27,254 nucleotides of DNA from Silene noctiflora (GCA_009801015.1 VHZZ01004982.1:47018-74271), one strand, 5' to 3'. Shown: positions 9,667 to 21,200, numbered from the stretch's first letter. A program made the numbers and translations. Notes: generated by a model from the letters alone, not told the origin.

Positions 9667-11531
9667 ATGACAACTCGAAAAGGGCAGGTGAATGATGCAG
9701 AATACTTGAAAGAAATCGATAAGGCTCGTCGAGAACTACGTGCATTAATGTCTAGCAAGCAATGTGCTCCTATCATGCTGCGCCTCGCGTAATGTTCTTA
9801 TATGATTTTATCACTCGAATAGGTCCTGTTTTCTTAGCAATGTAGTTTATTACAGAATGTTGTTGTTGGTCCGCTTTTGTAGATGGCATGATGCAGGTAC
9901 ATATGATGTGAAAACAAAGACTGGCGGACCAAACGGTTCAATTAGGTACGAGTTGAGCCACGGTGCCAATAAAGGCCTCAAACTTGCCATTGATTTCTGT
10001 GGTAATGTTGTATGGTTTTCCATATAGGTAGTGTTGTGTACATCTGACCTCGACCACGCCCTAACTCTTTTCACTGAATTCTGTTTCAATTACTGATATC
10101 AGAAGAAATAAAGGCGAAACACCCCAGGATCACTTATGCNNNNNNNNNNNNNNNNNNNNNNNNNNNNNNNNNNNNNNNNNNNNNNNNNNNNNNNNNNNNN
10201 NNNNNNNNNNNNNNNNNNNNNNNNNNNNNNNNNNNNNNNNNNNNNNNNNNNNNNNNNNNNNNNNNNNNNNNNNNNNNNNNNNNNNNNNNNNNNNNNNNNN
10301 NNNNNNNNNNNNNNNNNNNNNNNNNNNNNNNNNNNNNNNNNNNNNNNNNNNNNNNNNNNNNNNNNNNNNNNNNNNNNNNNNNNNNNNNNNNNNNNNNNNN
10401 NNNNNNNNNNNNNNNNNNNNNNNNNNNNNNNNNNNNNNNNNNNNNNNNNNNNNNNNNNNNNNNNNNNNNNNNNNNNNNNNNNNNNNNNNNNNNNNNNNNN
10501 NNNNNNNNNNNNNNNNNNNNNNNNNNNNNNNNNNNNNNNNNNNNNNNNNNNNNNNNNNNNNNNNNNNNNNNNNNNNNNNNNNNNNNNNNNNNNNNNNNNN
10601 NNNNNNNNNNNNNNNNNNNNNNNNNNNNNNNNNNNNNNNNNNNNNNNNNNNNNNNNNNNNNNNNNNNNNNNNNNNNNNNNNNNNNNNNNNNNNNNNNNNN
10701 NNNNNNNNNNNNNNNNNNNNNNNNNNNNNNNNNNNNNNNNNNNNNNNNNNNNNNNNNNNNNNNNNNNNNNNNNNNNNNNNNNNNNNNNNNNNNNNNNNNN
10801 NNNNNNNNNNNNNNNNNNNNNNNNNNNNNNNNNNNNNNNNNNNNNNNNNNNNNNNNNNNNNNNNNNNNNNNNNNNNNNNNNNNNNNNNNNNNNNNNNNNN
10901 NNNNNNNNNNNNNNNNNNNNNNNNNNNNNNNNNNNNNNNNNNNNNNNNNNNNNNNNNNNNNNNNNNNNNNNNNNNNNNNNNNNNNNNNNNNNNNNNNNNN
11001 NNNNNNNNNNNNNNNNNNNNNNNNNNNNNNNNNNNNNNNNNNNNNNNNNNNNNNNNNNNNNNNNNNNNNNNNNNNNNNNNNNNNNNNNNNNNNNNNNNNN
11101 NNNNNNNNNNNNNNNNNNNNNNNNNNNNAGGTATTCTGATTGTCAGAAATTCTCCCGTGTACTATGTTGCTCGGACTCTTTACTTCTCAGGCACTGTTGT
11201 TGTACCTTGGACATTCATGTATATGAGTACGGACACTAGACAGTTGTCGCAATGGAAACTCATACCCGAGTTTGAGCAACATAGCATTATTACTTATTAG
11301 CATATGTAATAACCATAACATCTACCAAATTTAAGTCGCTGTTCGATGTGATAGGACCAAGATGCTTTCTTCAGAGATTATGCAGATTCTCACAAGAAGC
11401 TGTCAGAGTTGGGGTATGCACCACCTAACTCCCACCCGAAGATGGTTACGAAGGTTGTGGTTGGCATCGCTGTTGCTATTACCGTTGTTGTCTTCGGCTA
11501 CTTCTATGAAGTTTATAAGCAAGCAAAGTAA
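9667..11531 (+). CDS. APX3-like: Peroxisomal membrane-bound ascorbate peroxidase, interrupted by assembly gap (APX copy 3)
   Basis: Visible exons: 9667-9788, 9883-10001, the first 37 bases of exon 3 (10103-10139), the last two bases of exon 8 (11129-11130), and exon 9 (11355-11531). Exons 4-7 and most of 8 fall in a run of Ns. What can be read matches copy 2: Lys31, Cys33, Arg39, Trp42 and His43 of the distal side, and a C-terminal hydrophobic anchor ending YEVYKQAK. The gap (989) is close to the matching distance in copy 2 (1080), so an intact 282-residue protein is plausible but not shown. The 3' UTR carries AATAAA at 11698-11703 and runs towards the convergent proteasome gene. Exons 1 and 2 differ from copy 2 at several sites, so this is a separate gene. 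Confidence 0.85.
10140..11128. other. Assembly gap (989 Ns)
   Basis: The unknown sequence removes most of exons 3-8 of APX copy 3. Any long open frame reported across it is an artefact of translating Ns. The flanks match copy 2 exactly on both sides: 37 bases on the left and 285 bases on the right. Confidence 0.99.
11162..11284. mobile_element. Short MITE in intron 8 of APX copy 3
   Basis: This is identical over its whole 123 bp to the element at 8168-8290, with the same inverted ends (CTATGTTGCTCGGACTC on the left). It is part of a longer tract that is identical between the two genes. Confidence 0.65.
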
Positions 11532-12177
11532 GATGGTGAAGTCTGGAACTACCAAAAAAAGCCTGAACATATAGTACTGTCAAATTGTGCAAATAATGAA
11601 CCCGAACGGCTTGATCTTTGTTTCATTATCTTGTTATTTTTCCCATAAAAGTTTATTACTGGCTAAAGCAGTCCAGTTATCAAGAAACCGAAATGAAAAT
11701 AAAGACAAATATAGTCGTATTAATATTGATGATATTATGCACCTATTTTTAATTTTTTTTGTTTAGACGGATCGTCGATTTACCTTTGTTTCTAGCCTCT
11801 GTTTGGCGTGCTAAAAAAAAACTTGTCACTATCGCAACACAAGCAACAGCGTTGGCTGTTTGTTCCTTGTAAACAGGCTGGAGAACAAAGGACCGAAATC
11901 CTTTCAAATTCATGCCAAAGAACTCAACTCAAATGACGAAATCCATTCACATCCAAGCAATTACAGATAATTCTCTAGCCGATAATGAACCATAGACAAA
12001 GCGCTATGGCGTAATTCAAATTGTCTACTGATAGCGCATACAAAACCCAAAGTTTAGCTTATGAATAATCTGAAACCCAGCGCTAAAGAAACACCATGGA
12101 CCGACAAAGGATTAAAGCTCAAGGCAAGGGAAGTAACTTGTTCACCAAAAGTAAGCCCAGAAAAGAAAATGGTACAT

Positions 12178-15100
12178 CTATGAATCTCTTGCAGGACCTT
12201 TCTTAGCTGCCTCAGCTGCTGCCTTCTCCGCTTCAATCTCAGCAACAATGGCATCGATTTCAGCCTCCTCCAACTGACGCAAACCTTCCTTTGTCATAAC
12301 TGCAACTTCCAAGTTCTTACCACCGCTTTCAACAACCTTGAAAGAATTTGCATAAAACAGTTACCAGAGTTAATATCCACAAATAAGTGGGAAGGACAAT
12401 TCCACTCGCATTATTTTTTATACACCAATAGGGATAACAATTTCACCCAAATCTGATAACATCCACCTATGATGACCTATCCGACCAAAACACATGGACG
12501 AGAAGCCATATTAAACAGGTGAAAAGCGGGTGACAGATGAAACGCCTGACAGATGGGTGACAAGCTGAATGAAACTCCATCCAAACCGATGCATCAGACA
12601 TATCAAACATCGAAGGATAGGTCATGCCAGAATGATAATCCAAAACCAGTTTACAGTAGTCTAGTGTGAGATAGTTGTATGCCTGTGTTACTCCGACTAT
12701 CCGACACGTGTCGGAGACACGTATCGGACACGGCTATTTTGGGTGAATTTTCCTATTTTGTGGTCTAAATTGAAGTGTCGAAGTGTCGTGTCGTGTCGGA
12801 CACCAACACGTGTCCGACACGCGACACGGCAGTCAAGTGAAGTGTCGGAGTAACATAGTAATGTATGCACAACCAGGTCATGAAACTTATTACAAACGAG
12901 AGATATAAAAAGCAAGAGATGGGACTGTTCTCATACAAGTATACAACGGTTCAACTTAGCTTTATCTGTCAAAATAGTATACACCAACTTCAGTAAGATA
13001 GCTTGCGAAGGAGTGTAACAGCTAACAGGTATTAATTTTGTCTCGTGAGATTCATGACCAAGTCATCCAAATCTCTTAAATGACTCAAGGTAGCTATCTC
13101 CAGCTAACATCTTGACCGACCAATTAAGTTCTAAACAACACAGAAAATCAAGTGCACAATGTTGGTTATCGGTAAATCTAATTTCGGTGAACCTAAATCA
13201 AAAGATATTCTCATATTCATTAAATATGCTGGTCAAACAAACAACAAAATGCCCTTCGAGCTTAAACTCATACCAAAGAATTAGGATTTGCCTCGCCAAA
13301 AATTCAGTTTTCTATCCTACTGAACTGTTAACTCAGATGGATGGGAGATCTCCACAAAGTACTCAGATACACAATTTAGTAAGCTGCCCTTAAGATGGAA
13401 AATACATGTAAGACAAATCATCCGAGTTCCCAACAGAACCAAGGCCCAATACATTAACTCGAATTGGCAATTTGAGACAAACAAATTTCATAACATAAAA
13501 TACTCCAAACTGACTTACTTCAAGTAATGCACGAATTGCCAGCTTGACAGTTTCTTGCCCTGAAGTTTCTTTGTAGTTCTTTTCCAAAAATTCTCTTATT
13601 GAATTAGAGTTTCTCCCTGTTGCGTTGGCTTTCCAGGCTGAAAATGTGCCAGATGGATCTGTCTGGTATAGAGCCGGCACATTGAGGTATGGGTCAAAGC
13701 CCACAATCAAAGTTGAAAGACCAAATGGTCTAACACCACCACTTTGTGTGTACTTCTGCTGAAGGCCAGCAATGTAACGAGTAATATACTCAACGGTCAC
13801 CGGATCTTCCAAGGTAAGCCTGTGGCTCTGACATTCAACACGCGCCTTGTTTATAAGGACACGGGCGTCGGCTTTGAGCCCAGCACAGGCCAACGCAATA
13901 TGGTTATCAAGGTTTACAATTTTCTTTACCGACCTGAAAAACAAAATACATAGTGCTTAGTTTGGATACAACAATAGGAAGGAAAGAGGAAGAAGGGGTT
14001 GGAGGGAGAATGAAACATGATGTTTTCCTTCAGATCTATTTTTATGTCAAAAGAGCAATAATGTTCCCGTAGGTAGGAAAATGGATCCTTTATCCCTCTA
14101 CTTTCCTCAAACCTACTTGCTATCCAAACAAGATTAATCTCATCCCTCTTGTTCTCCTTGCTCTCCATCGATTATGTCTTCCTTAACTACAAAGGATACA
14201 TGACATACCCTCTCTTCCAAGAAAGGAAAATAAACAAATGAAGCAGAACTGATGCCTGGCAATTGCAAGTTGAAAATAACACATGCAGGACATACGACGA
14301 CTGATCCAAACAACTTTCAACAGAATCCATATAAACCTAAACAAACGGACTGAGCATAGTTTATGAAATTACAAAACCTCTCAATTTAAATGCAACTATG
14401 AAAACTAAACCTTGGAAACCCTTGACCTGTCTACTAGTCCCTCCGTTCATGATAAAGATGTTGAAGTCAATCACCCTTTCTTTCATACTCAGCATAAGAA
14501 AGGTATTCATCTTAATCATCGAAACAAACGAAAGATATATGGCTTCCTAATTTCACGAAAGACAATGCCAACACACTTCTCGGTTATATTTCCAAATTTC
14601 CTTATGCTAATGGCTAAAATCATACGTTTCAAAACAAAGGGAGTATAACGGTTTACTCGATCACAACACTGAAACAAGAAGGCAACGCACAACAACGCAT
14701 CCCGACATTTCACACAACTAATCAACTCTAATTCAACCACCAGAGCATAGAGGTCAGTCATCACCGCATAACTTTCCTCCAATTTATCACTTGCTACAAT
14801 CGAATACTCGAGACGGGACGACAAAGTTATACTTCTGTTTATATTAGAACCATTTCCCACTCAACATGAACTATAAGGTAAACCTAACAACCTTTCTAAA
14901 CTTAGAACTGAAATTGATTCAAGTTATTCGACCCCAAATTCTTTCAGGCTAACACTTTGTTCATAAACTATCAAACTAATCAAATCACTTGCTAAACAAT
15001 GAACTGCAATAAACAAACACACCCACAAAATTATCACTTTCAACCAAAAGCAGTAAAACCCTAGAAAATCAATCTTACGCATAACTACATCATCAAATAA

Positions 15101-15708
15101 AATGCGATCAAACAACAAAACCCTCGAGAAAATCAAAAAACAGCACAATCAAACAGCGTAAAACCCTAGAAATCGAACTTACCCACAACTAAGTCATCAA
15201 ATAAAATGCGATCAAACAACAAAACCCTAGAAATCCGAATACAGCACAATCAATCAACAATGTAAAACTCTAGAAATCGAACTTACGCACAACTAAGTCA
15301 CAAGTAAAATCCGATCAACAACGAAACCCTAGATAACCGAAAACAGTACAATAAAACAGCAATAACAACGTAAAACCCTAGAAAATCGAACTTACGCACA
15401 ACTAAATCATCAAACAACCAGCAATCAAACAACAAAACCCTAAAAAACAAATAAAAAAACCACCAGATCTAACATCAGAAAACCAAATCACAACAAAACC
15501 CTAGAAAATTAGAAAAATAATTAAAATCAACAAACCTAGAATCCTGAAGTTTGGCAGTAGATTTCTTCTCAACGCCAAGAACAACTGCATCGGTACCGCG
15601 AACGCCGACAGCGGCGTTACCTTTACGAACGGCTTCAAGAGCGTATTCGACTTGAAAGAGGTGACCGTCAGGTGAGAAGACAGTGATAGCTCTATCGTAT
15701 CGCGCCAT
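12178..15708 (-). CDS. PAD1: 20S proteasome subunit alpha (alpha4/PSMA7 type)
   Basis: A subunit of the outer heptameric alpha ring of the 20S proteasome, which gates substrate entry and docks the 19S particle. Three exons, in gene order: 15708-15536, 13933-13519 and 12336-12178, giving 248 residues (Arabidopsis PAD1 has 250). The N-terminus [20 protein letters not shown] carries the alpha-type proteasome signature ([12 protein letters not shown]...EYALEAV). The body has the [20 protein letters not shown] and [17 protein letters not shown] motifs, and the C-terminus is a charged helix ending [10 protein letters not shown]. Exon 1 splits codon Arg58 (AG/G). Intron 1 (1602 bp) carries telo-box repeats and two MITE-like elements; intron 2 (1182 bp) carries another. 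The gene converges on APX copy 3, stop codons 646 bp apart. No defects were seen, and the start is the only ATG giving the family N-terminus. Confidence 0.96.
12683..12858. mobile_element. MITE in PAD1 intron 2, related to the APX intron 8 element
   Basis: Terminal inverted repeats: CTGTGTTACTCCGAC at 12683-12697, and CTATGTTACTCCGAC as the reverse complement of 12844-12858 (one mismatch). The interior is built of GACACGTGTCGGA-type palindromes. The ends match those of the 123-bp APX element at most positions (CTATGTT, then G or A, then CTC, C or G, GAC), so one family appears in both genes. Confidence 0.65.
13960..14129. mobile_element. Possible MITE in PAD1 intron 1 (GTTTGGATA ends)
   Basis: GTTTGGATA at 13960-13968 faces TATCCAAAC at 14121-14129. 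Purine-rich (ggaagg) sequence follows the left end and matching pyrimidine-rich sequence precedes the right end. This layout recalls the GTTTGGAT-ended elements in RPN10 introns. Target duplications are not clear. Confidence 0.45.
14437..14643. mobile_element. Stowaway-like MITE in PAD1 intron 1
   Basis: The left end GTCCCTCCGTTC and the right end, which reads CTCCCTTTGTTT in reverse complement, fit the Stowaway (Tc1/mariner) consensus CTCCCTCCGTTC. Both ends are flanked by TA (14435-14436 and 14644-14645), the target duplication of this superfamily. The element is 207 bp and non-coding. Confidence 0.75.
15055..15510. repeat. Minisatellite of about 105 bp units rich in telo-box motifs, PAD1 intron 1
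   Basis: About four diverged units begin 'taaaaccctagaaa', continue 'tcgaacttacgcacaactaagtcatcaaataaaatgcgatcaa' in parts, and end near 'cagcacaatcaa'. They carry seven exact AAACCCTA motifs at 15056, 15161, 15222, 15324, 15373, 15435 and 15496, plus degenerate ones. AAACCCTA is the plant telo-box core, known from promoters and first introns of translation-related genes. The array sits just downstream of exon 1 in gene orientation, on the antisense strand. Confidence 0.8.
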
Positions 15709-15815
15709 TGTTGTTGATTTGTTAAGCTTTCTAGGTTTTCTCTCTCTTGTTTGGATCAAAGTTAATTTAATTGGGGATTTTAGAGAGGAAGAGAGTATAA
15801 GGTATATGAACAACT

Positions 15816-15820
15816 TGGGC
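15816..15820 (+). promoter_or_regulatory. TGGGC motif upstream of PAD1, candidate proteasome-stress element
   Basis: TGGGC lies 108 bp before the PAD1 start codon. It matches the core of the element reported for NAC53/NAC78 control of plant proteasome genes. A five-base match is weak on its own. I saw no such word in the first 400 bp upstream of RPN10. Confidence 0.3.
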
Positions 15821-15903
15821 AACAAGACATTGAGCCTTTATGCACTTTGTTTATTTTTGCCTTTCTTTTTCCACATGCTCACTTTACTTTTAGCAATAAT
15901 CCT

Positions 15904-16045
15904 GGTGTGAGACGGTCTCATTTCGTAAAATGGTCTATTATAAAAATTAAAAAATAAATAAAAAAAAAAACAAACAAAAAAAATCATTTACTAGTACTAA
16001 ATGAGCAAACTTTTTATAAAAATGGATCGTCTTACGGTGTAAAAC
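15904..16045. mobile_element. MITE-like repeat upstream of PAD1 (GAGACGGTCTCA type)
   Basis: The left end GTGTGAGACGGTCTCATTTC faces a right end whose reverse complement contains GTAAGACGATCCATTT, forming imperfect inverted ends around an AT-rich centre. A related fragment occurs near 16220-16275 ('acgtcttgtaaaagac', 'atggtgtaagatcagctta'). It lies about 200 bp upstream of the PAD1 start and so may sit at the edge of the promoter. Confidence 0.45.
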
Positions 16046-16052
16046 TGCCTTA

Positions 16053-16964
16053 TTCTTGAATTTGTTATCGTAATATTATTTATTTATGTAAACTTGTTAT
16101 ATACTGTAAGTGTTAATTGTGTGAAATCGATTGTTTTTTATTTAACTAGTCGAGTACTTGTGTCATAGTGGTTACCAATTATTTTTATTTGACTACTTAA
16201 ATGCGGTTTTATAATAAGTTAATTGTAAAAACGTCTTGTAAAAGACCTTTCTACATGGTGTAAGATCAGCTTAGTTTTAAAGATCTTAACCAATACTTTA
16301 ATTTATTTATTTTATATTATATTTTAATTTCACAATATAAGTGTACTATAGTAGTGATAATTGATAAGGAGTATATTCAAATAGGTTTGTTGTAAATATA
16401 AATTATTTTGAAATTGTTAAAATAAAAAAATATACAATTGTTTATGTTAAGACTTTTTTTATTTTGAGACTATTCTATCACGAGAAATTACTAGATAAGT
16501 GTGATTGTCATGTTGTTATTGTGCATCTAAGGTAACGACATGTTGAATTTCTGGTAAATATTAAGTACAAACAAAGAAGAGTAAACGTGAAAAGCTATCA
16601 TTAAAGTTCCATAATAATGTCATATTATACATGGAGTATGTGGGAATGTTTCATCCTATCACATGATTGTTTTATAACTTCATTAGAGACTTGCTACTAT
16701 TATACATACGATTCAATATGTTATAAAACGTTTTTAATGATAAATTTACCATAATCATCTTAAAATGACACGTATTTGAAGAACATATAAACAACCTCGG
16801 GAAAACTAACTCAACTCAAATTATCATTTTAATAGTACTAGAAAATTGTATATTCAGCACCAATTATTGTTTGCTAAACGAACAAATAATTTGTTCCAAA
16901 AGGGTGGCATTGTAGAAATGCTCTATCATGATAATTAAACGTAGTACGCTAAACAAACAACAAG
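16053..16964. other. AT-rich intergenic DNA between PAD1 and tRNA-Arg
   Basis: No gene, no long open frame and no clear complete repeat is visible, apart from the fragment of the GAGACGGTCTCA-type repeat near 16220-16275. Confidence 0.7.
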
Positions 16965-17037
16965 GCGCCCGTGGCCTAATGGATAAGGCGTTTGACTTCT
17001 AATCAAACGATTGTGGGTTCGAGTCCCACCGGGCGTG
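16965..17037 (+). tRNA. tRNA-Arg (anticodon TCT)
   Basis: These 73 bases fold into a full cloverleaf. Acceptor arms are GCGCCCG and CGGGCGT with discriminator G; the D-arm region is TGGCCTAATGGATAAGGC; the anticodon stem is TTTGA/TCAAA around loop CTTCTAA with TCT at 16998-17000; the T arm is TGTGGGTTCGAGTCCCAC. The A box (TGGCCTAATGG) and B box (GGTTCGAGTCC) are intact. There is no intron. The CAA-rich sequence just upstream (AAACAAACAACAAG) is typical of plant tRNA transcription starts. Confidence 0.97.
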
Positions 17038-17040
17038 TAC

Positions 17041-17045
17041 TTTTT
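17041..17045 (+). terminator. RNA polymerase III terminator of tRNA-Arg
   Basis: A run of five T begins four bases after the tRNA 3' end. Confidence 0.85.
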
Positions 17046-18215
17046 GTAGATTACACGTTTTACATTTTATTCCTTTTTTGCATTTATTAAATGGGATACT
17101 TACTAGTGTACTACACTACGGAGTATTTATCAATTGTCATTGCAAATTTGCAATTGTTTTTAGAAGTCTCATTGAAGAAAAACATATCCATCACAAGTTG
17201 AAAACGGGTCAAGTAATATTCAAGTGCGATTGACAAGAGTACAAGACAAAAACAAAATGCCTAGGGAGTAGTATTCTGCTTTTGTCTTATCCATCAATCA
17301 TACTTACATGAACACATATTTGTCTAATACTCCATATATATTTACGTCAGAGTTTCAAAACAATCTAAATTTTCAAATGGTACATTTATTAATACGTTAT
17401 ATTTTTTTATTTTATTCAAGTTCCTGAATATTAAATCTCATGCAATTCTATCCCTACTACCTTAATTTATAACATTATTACTATTATTTTTTTACATCGT
17501 ATTTTGCATTTCATTTATATTAATCTATACTCACATTTCATCAAAAAAAAAAACAACAACTTTACAACATATTGTTCTATTATTACATGAAAATATTACG
17601 TTGTAACTAATCATATTAATTAAGATATTTTGGATATTATAATTTAAACAATTCGTACATTATTTTGCACTGGTCTAAAACTAGTTATAATATGTAGGGG
17701 GTAAATTTTCAAAAAATATAAAAACAAGGTTGTGAACTTGTGATATACGAGTAGTTTTTTTGTGAAAATAGAATGGTATACCATGGAATTAACATTCTCC
17801 AAGCAAAGTTGAACATGATTAGGTATATTGTTGGGTGTTTTTCAAATTAGAACCATTAAGAATAAAATCTGAGATATTTTTGTCGCGATCATTTAGTTGT
17901 CGTAAAAGGTTACCCTAACATCTGAAGGCCAAGCCAATCTTCATCTTGTTAGTTTTACTGTTTGATTATATATTTCTGCTGTATACACAAGGGTCATTGG
18001 CAGTGTATATTGGAAGAAGAAACAAGCAGGCAGGTTAAACGTAAACAGATGTAAGTCATCAACGATAAAAGTTTACTAAATGTGTTTTTTAATATAAGAA
18101 TACATTCAACTTTGAGACGATTTGTTCTAGGAGGCTAAGGCTATTTGCTCAATTGGTCATGGTTCAATCAACACTTAGACCACAATGCAAGTCCCAGCTT
18201 CCTTCGAGAAATGAA
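17046..18215. other. AT-rich intergenic DNA between tRNA-Arg and RPN10
   Basis: No coding frame or RNA gene is visible. The last few hundred bases must hold the 3' UTR of RPN10 (minus strand). A few 'acggagtattt'-like words may be ends of decayed Stowaway elements. Confidence 0.65.
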
Positions 18216-21200
18216 TCAATTCTTCTCATCGCTTGGCTTGTCCTCGTCCTTTTTCTGCAAACCAGATTAACCCAACACTTAGTAATAGGTGCGAAGAGCC
18301 GCAAAATGACTTTTTTTTCCCCAGAAAGCTAATATTATGGCACAAATAACATCCTATGAGACAGTATGCACACTAGCAAGAACAAATATAGTACGCTGAT
18401 TAAAACATCATTATAAATAGTATCCTCGCATTTATGGTGCGGCGAAACAGAGCCAGTTAAATTTAAAGTGCATATAAAAATTGTGCAGCTGAAAGGCTGA
18501 AAAATATCACCACAGGCTGTCGCGAGTGCACCAGAAGAGATTCACTTCAAGTGATCACAACTTTAGCGGATTAGGTTGAATGCCCACAATGAAATGACAC
18601 CTAGTTTGTGAACGAACTCCGTTCCAATACTAATGACTCAGTTCAATTATAAGCCAACCAAACCACGATACTCGACATTCGGATAAGGTTTGATACATGG
18701 ACACCTCATTTAAGCCAAAATATGCATATTTTTCATATAAATGGCCAAGTCCGACACTTGGACACATACCATGTCAGATACTTATAAACAAGTCTGAAGT
18801 AACACAATCCACCATCATACGACTCCTAGGTGACTAAAGAAGGTATGGACACATGGCATGGCACCATATGTAACCATAAATGTCAGACTGGATCACTAAA
18901 TTCTGCGAAATTTCACTCAGCAATACAGGTATCACCTAAATGCATATTGAAAATGATACATTGCCCAACAGACATTAATAGCCAAGATAAAACCATACAC
19001 CATAGGAGTACCGAGTACGCCTATACATAGTCCAAATCGGCACATTCACTCACGATTAATAGTAACGGATGACATTCACCCTTTGATTGACTGAGAAGGC
19101 AGTAAACTCTACAGAATGAAACATTAAAGCACACAGGAAATTATATTCACAAAAGAGAATTCCATATTGAATATGCAAGAAATGTGTAGAGCATACGTAA
19201 TGCCAACATGCAAGCAGCAACAGCAAGATCTACCCCTAAAAAGAATGGAAATACTAAGCCCACTTAAGAAATGTAACCTATTTCTCAGTCAGAAACCAAA
19301 TTACTGAGGACTCGATATTATAGGGCGATAAGTGACTTTATGCAGGTATGCAAGATTGAAAGCTGACAAGCTGACAAGCTGACAAGCATACAAGTGACAA
19401 ATATGACAGAGGTTGAGACTGAAGAAAAAACAATATACTTCATGATGATCTCACCTCAGATTGATTTTGCATGGAAGCCATCAAATCTTTGACCGAAGAA
19501 TCATTTGGGTCAACTCCTGGAAGCTGTCACATAGAATATGTTTGTTCATTTGCAGATCGAAAACCATAAAAACAAGAAGACGAAAATGTGCAACATTTTA
19601 AGAAGAAAATATTTATTAAAAAAAAAAAAAAACTTAATGCAAATAATTCCTATTTAAACTTCATAACACTGATCAAAACTTTATAAATTATGAGGTGAAA
19701 ATAACAACATACCGAAGCAAGAAGTGACGCCACATAAGATTCATCAGCCAGCAATTTCCTCACATCAGCAACGGTTACGTCTTTTTCATTGTCGTCCACA
19801 GAGAGTTGAAGAGCTGATTGCATTAACAAAATTGTATAAAAATGAATACACACGAAAATTTCAGAGCAACATGAGCTATCTCATTTGCAACTACCCATAA
19901 CAAACAAAATATCAGGAAAAATTTGGTTAAAAGTACAAGACAAAGTTAAAAACTCTGAACAGTCTTCCCTCCTCAAACATCCTTCCCCAAAACGATACAA
20001 AAAGTCGTAACAAAAGGAATTAGAAAACGCCATCGGATTAAATATTCAGTTTGTTTTGCGTAGAAAAACTGAATGAACAGTGGTATACTGGTATCTCAAT
20101 TCTCATAGATGGATCAAACGTGTGCCTTGATGCATCACCACCCGTGCCATGATAAATCAAAGGTGTCACAACCAAGAAAAACTGAACATCAATCCGATCT
20201 TGGGGTTCATTTAAGGTGAGTACTAGCTGTGTTGGTGACCTCGTCTTAAACACATTGTCGTTGGCGGGATGGTTGCGAACGGCCAACTTTACAGATTATT
20301 ATTCATAACTGTTACGGCTTTGAGCCAATGATTTGGAATATCACCAAATTTTACAATAACCTTCCTATGAGTCATATATTCTGAGCATAAGTTCCACTCA
20401 CCCAGATATATGATGTTTAGAATCAAGAAGGGTTCGTTTGGATTGGGGGGGGGGGGGGTTGGAAAGAAATTGAGGGGGAAGGAATGGAAGGATCCCCTTT
20501 CCCTCCTCCAAGGCAAATCACAAGCCCTCCAGAATAGGATAAGATTTGGAGGGAGATCATATTCAAACACACCACCTGCATTCCCTATCCCCTCCCTTCC
20601 CTTTCCCTCCTTTTGTGATATCCATATAAGGCCTAAATAATGTAACCATCAAGGCTCGTAAGAGATGGTATTTTAAGATTTAATTACCAGCTTATCAGCA
20701 AAAATGGATCTCGTGCAAGGAGCCTCCTTAAATTGGGTGGTAACAAACAATAGATCCAATATTAAACAATTAAGTCGCGAATGGAACATCGTCTCTGTAG
20801 AGACATCATTATGGGCCTAAACTAACAGCCTATGACTCTATGAGCCACAAAAGTAGTCTTATGGTGACTATGAGTTGATGTCGCAAGCCTTGCAACGTAA
20901 ATTATTCGGCTGTCATGGTCCAGAATTACCGAATTTAAAGGGTACAGTTCATGCACATGACTGCTTGTTGGGTCACCATGTTGGGATTGGATGAAAATAG
21001 TCCGTCTAAGCACAAGCAATGAAGTTTTAGAATATAGACCATATTTAAGCTCATATGATTTAACCATTGACTGATTAAGTTGGTGTATACTAACCGAGCT
21101 GCAAATCTTCATCGTCTACTGTGGCATCTGACATATCAGTATCTCGCACAGTAATGGTTGACACAGGGTCATCCATCGACATTGCCAATGCCTGCTGCAG

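Larger units (their letters stand above)
9270..12197 (+). repeat. Tandem duplication unit 2 (APX copy 3 to the PAD1 3' end)
   Basis: This is the counterpart of 5880-9040. Its right part overlaps the functional PAD1 gene, so this copy keeps the original APX/PAD1 junction. It differs from unit 1 by a shorter APX intron 2 (101 bp against 316 bp) and about 190 bp of extra 3' flank around 11705-11905. Confidence 0.75.

Noticed and set aside
10136-11239. A 367-codon open frame
   Set aside because: It is almost entirely translated Ns plus intron 8 of APX copy 3. It is not a gene.
13112-13393. A 93-codon plus-strand frame
   Set aside because: It lies wholly in intron 2 of the proteasome alpha gene and has no family resemblance.
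15056-15503. Interstitial telomere track
   Set aside because: The AAACCCTA words are spaced 49-105 bp apart inside a longer repeat unit and are not tandem CCCTAAA units.
20822-21112. Minus-strand frame next to RPN10 exon 7
   Set aside because: Only its last few bases overlap the exon, in another frame. The rest is intron 7 and resembles no protein.
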